From Peribolospora baueri (Eukaryota > Basidiomycota > Peribolosporomycetes > Peribolosporales > Peribolosporaceae): a DNA stretch of 64,000 nt. The position numbers and the translations under genes are program-made. The stretch is taken from NCBI GenBank assembly GCA_029717555.1, contig JAMDHS010000060.1, forward strand, positions 1 through 64,000, written 5' to 3'. Positions 59,828-64,000 of the stretch are shown piece after piece. The notes under the pieces were generated by a model. That model was given only the letters and a program-made list of their open reading frames with translations, made no database searches and had not been told where the DNA came from. Position 1 is the first letter of the stretch, and every line of letters starts with the position of its first letter.

Positions 59828-62800
59828 TCAGAGCCATAGGCTCCGCTTGATGCCCGCCAGAAGCGGCTCGAAGAGCGATGCGTGGCGCTTGGCCTCGGCA
59901 AGACTGGGGCCAAGGGCCAAATGCACGAAAAAGGGGGCGGGTCTGTCAGCGAGCGGGAGGGTAGAAGTAGAAGAAGTGGGAAAGGAGCTTACGTTTGGAT
60001 CGGCGCTTCTTTGACAAGATTGTCTCCTCCTTCTGCGTCGCATGCGCCCACGTTCGTCGCTTCGGCCACGATCAGGCGGACGATCTCCTCGACGACCTCG
60101 TGGGACGTGTGGCCCTCGTCGTCGAGGCGGCTCCCTTGCTCCAGTTCCGAGCGACTGGAAGCGCCCATAAAGTCATTGCGCACGACGCGAAACGCGAGAA
60201 ACTTGGACTCGCTCGACGGCGATGACGGTGGCACGTTCTTCATCGAGGACGTATTGATGCGCTGCTCGTCTTTGAGGAACGTGATGAGGAAGCCCCAGTT
60301 ATCCTGCACACACGACAGACGATCGTTAGTCAACCGCAGCCCGTCCAGGGAGGATCGCTTCAAGCACGTACCTCCGGGTGAAAGGCTTCTGAAGTCGCAA
60401 CGATGTAAACTCCTGGAAGAGATATGTCGGCTTTCAAGCCAGTCTCGGGTCTCAAGCCCATAACGTCCCGATGGACTCACCTTTCTGTATAGCGACGATG
60501 TCGCCCAAACGGATCCTACTGAATTCGGAGACCTTTTCGACGGTGAAGTCGTATCCGCAGACATATAGAGCCTTCTTTGTCTGCAACCGCACGAAAGGAG
60601 ACAAGCGAATTTGAGCTACCGCATCTCCCCCATGCACAAAGCCGTAGGACAGACTGACCAGCAGTACGACTTTCTCCTCGAAATTGGAGGATTGTATCTT
60701 GCCGGGCTCGATGGGCGAAAGGAGGGTCCAGCCTGCGATTTTCTTCTCCTCTTCAAAGATGACCTCCCTCGCACAGGATTCGACTGCAAGCCAAAAAAAG
60801 AGAGCGCTCCCGTCAACGGAAGAACCGGGCACAGACGCTCGTATTGCGGCGTACGCACTAGCTGCAGCTCGGATTTTCGTCAGCCGACCTGCCTCGTCCG
60901 GATCGGCCGACATGAGCGTATCTCCATATCGTTCCAAGGCGGACAAGTTCGTGCTGCGATCCGAAGCATCGATCGTTGTTTGTCAGCCAAGGAGTTGAGC
61001 GCGGAGGTCGGTATCGCCAACAATCCCGCATTGGAAAGAAAAGCTCACGCGGCGAGATAAAAGTCGATGACGGCCTGCTTGAAAAAGTCGGTCACCGCGC
61101 CTGAGAAGTCACATGGCAAATTTGAAGATGAGAAAAAGCTCTCGAGTCTCATTTCAGTGCAGAAGCGGGAGCACACCTTGCACCATCCGGAAAACGGAGT
61201 TTGTCGCGTCGTTCATCATTCCAATCAGGTTCCTCTTTCCGGTCCTGTATGGACGTGTGCAGGCCAACCGAACAAGGTGAGGATCACATGGAACTCGTCG
61301 TCGCCCCATCTTGGTGATGGATGACGGAACTCACCGAGTCCAATCGCCTTTCAATGCCCTCGTCCCGGCATACGCTTGTGAGATCAGATCTCCATTGTTG
61401 GCCCACGTGTCGTTGAAGACAAACTCGAAGGCGTCGTTTTTGGCACCCGTGGTGGAGAGGACGATACCGATGCGCTCCAGCTGGACGTTCAAAACGTGAC
61501 GGGCGAAGGCCGATTGGACGACGTTCGTTCGATCTACCGCCCAGCCAGGGTAGATAAGAGTGCAGATGACGTGTTCGTTAGGGGAGAGCCCTGACTCGTT
61601 CAGCACGGCTCGGCAGAAACTCACCTAGACAGTCGAGGCACGAGACCCTAAAGGCGCCCTTCTGTTCGCAATACACCTGGCCCTCGGAAGACCGCCAAAA
61701 GAACCTGAAGAGGAAGCGAGATCACGCTTGTGAGTGCTTCGCTCATAGGGGTAGCCTCGAAAGATACTACGGACCCCATGCTGTTGATATCTTCGTTCAC
61801 GTTTTGAATGAGCCTGGAAACGTTTTCGAACTAGGCGATCAAAGCGAAGGCAAAGAGGCAAGAGAGAGAAAGATTGTCACGTCTCTGTGAAACTTTTGTC
61901 AGGCAGGCCTGGAGCGAGAAATTTTACCTTCATGCCTGCACATTCTCGATGAAAATCGAAAGCGATGTACCTGAAATCGGATGATGGCATCGTTGTCAGC
62001 CTATTCAGCTGCCCACATCAGATCCAAAACGGTCATGCCGCCAAGTCGGCCAATCGCCGAGACCCGGGAAGCAAGCGACTCACTTGACATTTTCCCGCCC
62101 CATCTCGGCCACCCTATCCCGATAAGCCTCAGTGATAGACTGCTCCTTCCCCTGCTGCTCGGCGAGATTCACCACGTAGACGGGACCGTACAGCTTCGTC
62201 TGCGTCTCGAAGTGCCTGTCGCACGCCGTCAAGTTCTCTTCTGGGGACCGCTCGAGCACAGGTGGAGGCTTTAGTGAAAATGGGGATTGGGACCAGTAAA
62301 GGGGGACTGGGGGACGAAGAAACGTCATGAACGAACAAGTGCCTGTCAGACGACATCTCGTGGTCCAAACGAGTCCGGAATGATCCCGGTGAGATGGCCA
62401 GAAATCACTCACTGGACCCTCGGAACTGCACAAAGCTGAGAACGTGCGTGTCGTCTCCGCGCCTGATGCAGAGTATCTGCTCGCTGAGAGGGCCAGAAGC
62501 ATCAGAATCCGTAATTAAGGAGATGGCGGTGAGCGTTCCCGACGTTGCAAGTCTAGAGGGCCTAGCAAAGTTCTCGCCATACTCACGTCTCGACATAGTT
62601 GGCCACCTGACCAGCATCATTTACCCCGCGCCTCTGGTACCTTAGTCCCGCGCGCTCCTTGGACCTTCTTGACACGATGATCAGCTGCGCCTCCACCGAG
62701 TCGTTCTTCTCATCAGTGTCGTCGGAGGCGGGATCGGGATGAGAAGGCCCGTCGGGCGCGAGGGTCAGGACATCTGATTCGGTCCGGGCAGAAGACGCAA

Positions 62801-64000
62801 TGCCCGCGTTGGAAGGGGAGACCTCATCAAGCGGCTCGCCGGCGGGTTCCTTGGTGGTCCCAGAAACGGTCGGGGGAGGGATGCTGGTGCTGCTTGGGCT
62901 AACCTCGATCGGAAGGCGGGACGATTGGAAGTACCCTACATGACAGAGTCAGTGAGTCAGTGAGCGCAGTCCGGGCTCGTTCGATAGCGTAAGTAAGAGC
63001 TCACCTTGCATGAGCGGAAGAACCAGCGAGTGAAGCTGACGGGTGAGCCGGTATCGAGACCATGAAAAAAAAGCGATTGTGAGACTGAGCGTGGCCGCTT
63101 CACTTGGCTGAGTGACAACCAATGTCCGAGGAAAAAATCAATTGGAACTCACACCTGCGTCGACGAAATCCCGAGTAAGATGCTCATTTTGCCAGAACCG
63201 TCTATCTACCCTTCCTATTAGTAGACGAGGACGCATCCACAGAGGGCCGGGGGGGGGGTATTAGTCCGGCACGGTGCGGGGGTGTCTTCGACTCCTTGGC
63301 CCCCCGATTAGAACTCCGGGACTTACGCCATAGAGGCAAAGCCGCCTGAGGCTCCTCGAACAGCATCGAGTCTCCTGGACGATCGCTCGTCCGTGAGGTG
63401 GATCCAGCAGCCGCGAAAGCCGTGCTCGGCTGCGCCTGTGCTTGTGGTTCCGATTTCGGTCGTGGAGGTAGAGACGAGGCCTGCGTGGTCGTGGGACTGG
63501 TTGGCGGCGAGGGTCTTGCGGACGAAGAGCGCGATTTGGACTGCGCGATGGCTTGATGCTTTCGCTGCAAGGAGTGGGTGAGGTCTGGAGATGGCGAAGG
63601 CGCTAGAGTCAGACGTCCACAAATCCAAAGAGAGAGGGCGCGGGCGAACGAACAAATGTGGAATTAATAAGATCAAGAACATCCGCGGGAGCTCACCGAA
63701 ATCATAGCTGAACCACATCTCTCCCCTACCAAACATGCGCACAGTCGCCATGACTACCTTCTCCTCCAGCTCCTCTCTCTGGGCGTCACGGTAGCGTTCT
63801 TCGGCCGTGCGAGTATTCAGAGGGTCGGGCTCGTTGGAAGGATCGTCAGCGGTGGCAGCGGGCGCGGAGACGGCGGAGGAGGGCTCGAAGGAGGCGGTCA
63901 GAGCTTCGGCCGTCACGGGGAGGTGATCGGGTTCCTTGTCGAGCTTAGAGTAAGTAGAGGAAGAATAGGATCGAGCGTGCTCGGCAAAGGAAACTTTCCC
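59828..64000 (-). CDS. SAC-domain phosphoinositide phosphatase with hSac2 domain (INPP5F/Sac2-like), 5' partial
   Basis: Lipid phosphatase acting on phosphoinositides of the endosomal or plasma membrane. The frame is open to the window edge (VSFAEHARSYSSSTYSKLDK), so the start lies beyond 64000. SAC blocks in order: GRGEMWFSYDFDLTHSLQRK; a disordered Ser/Pro insert; FVQFRGS-type joining to VPLYWSQSPFSLKPPPVLER; KLYGPVYVVNLAEQQGKEQS; and YIAFDFHREC. The catalytic motif CLDCLDRTN is made by splicing (RVSCLDCL ends one exon, RTNVVQSAFARHVLNVQLER begins the next). LFNDTW-like VFNDTWANNGDLISQAYAGT follows. The C-terminal part, FEEKVVLLVSLSYGF with ALYVCGYDFTVEKVSEFSRI and NWGFLITFLKDEQRI, fits the hSac2 domain and separates it from Sac1, Fig4 and synaptojanins. 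The end is LLAGIKRSLWL. More than ten introns. Confidence 0.85.

Overview
This window is nuclear DNA of a GC-rich, intron-rich fungus, most likely a basidiomycete. The evidence is protein genes split by many short introns (about 70-150 nt, GTGAGT-like donors, CAG acceptors), typical fungal genes (HIS1, fused HIS7, SUR2, two SNG1-family genes, SPT3, SHG1, ATP12) and a tRNA gene with an intron. I cannot name the species. Exon limits come from reading GT/AG sites and family conservation by eye, so gene ends are firmer than internal splice sites.

Layout. 0.4-2.4 kb: sugar transporter (-). 3.2-6.8 kb: SHG1/BOD1-domain COMPASS subunit (-), then acetyl-CoA acetyltransferase (+). 7.8-11.1 kb: eIF3j/HCR1 (-) head to head with deoxyhypusine synthase (+). 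11.3-16.1 kb: POL5/MYBBP1A-type ribosome-biogenesis factor (-). 16.5-17.0 kb: a 544-bp foldback DNA transposon (MITE) flanked by TA. 18.3-24.2 kb: SNG1-family membrane protein (-) and flavin amine oxidase (+). 24.4-28.1 kb: RFC2 clamp-loader subunit (-) head to head with the CAF-1 large subunit (+). 28.3-33.2 kb: mitochondrial Met-tRNA synthetase (-) head to head with an ER-lumenal DnaJ of the SCJ1 type (+). 33.4-35.7 kb: PWP1 (-). 36.3-39.3 kb: a second SNG1-family gene (+), apparently with an 8-nt microexon. 40.1-41.4 kb: SUR2 sphingolipid C4-hydroxylase (-). 42.8-46.6 kb: HIS1 and HIS7 in tandem (-). 47.2 kb: tRNA-Pro(UGG). 48.6-51.3 kb: intronless CDC25 phosphatase (+). 51.3-54.6 kb: gene-poor. 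54.6-57.9 kb: SPT3 (-) head to head with ATP12 (+). 59.8-64.0 kb: SAC/hSac2 phosphoinositide phosphatase (-), cut by the window end.

How the genes fit together. Most are housekeeping genes on alternating strands, so they form divergent pairs with shared promoters of 0.17-0.6 kb and convergent pairs. Three pairings make functional sense: RFC2 with CAF-1 (replication and replication-coupled chromatin assembly, with two MluI cell-cycle boxes between them), HCR1 with deoxyhypusine synthase (both translation), and HIS7 with HIS1 (same pathway). No virus-derived element, CRISPR array or biosynthetic cluster was seen. The most unusual items are the TA-flanked foldback element, the MCB-bearing divergent promoter, the HIS1-HIS7 linkage and the microexon.
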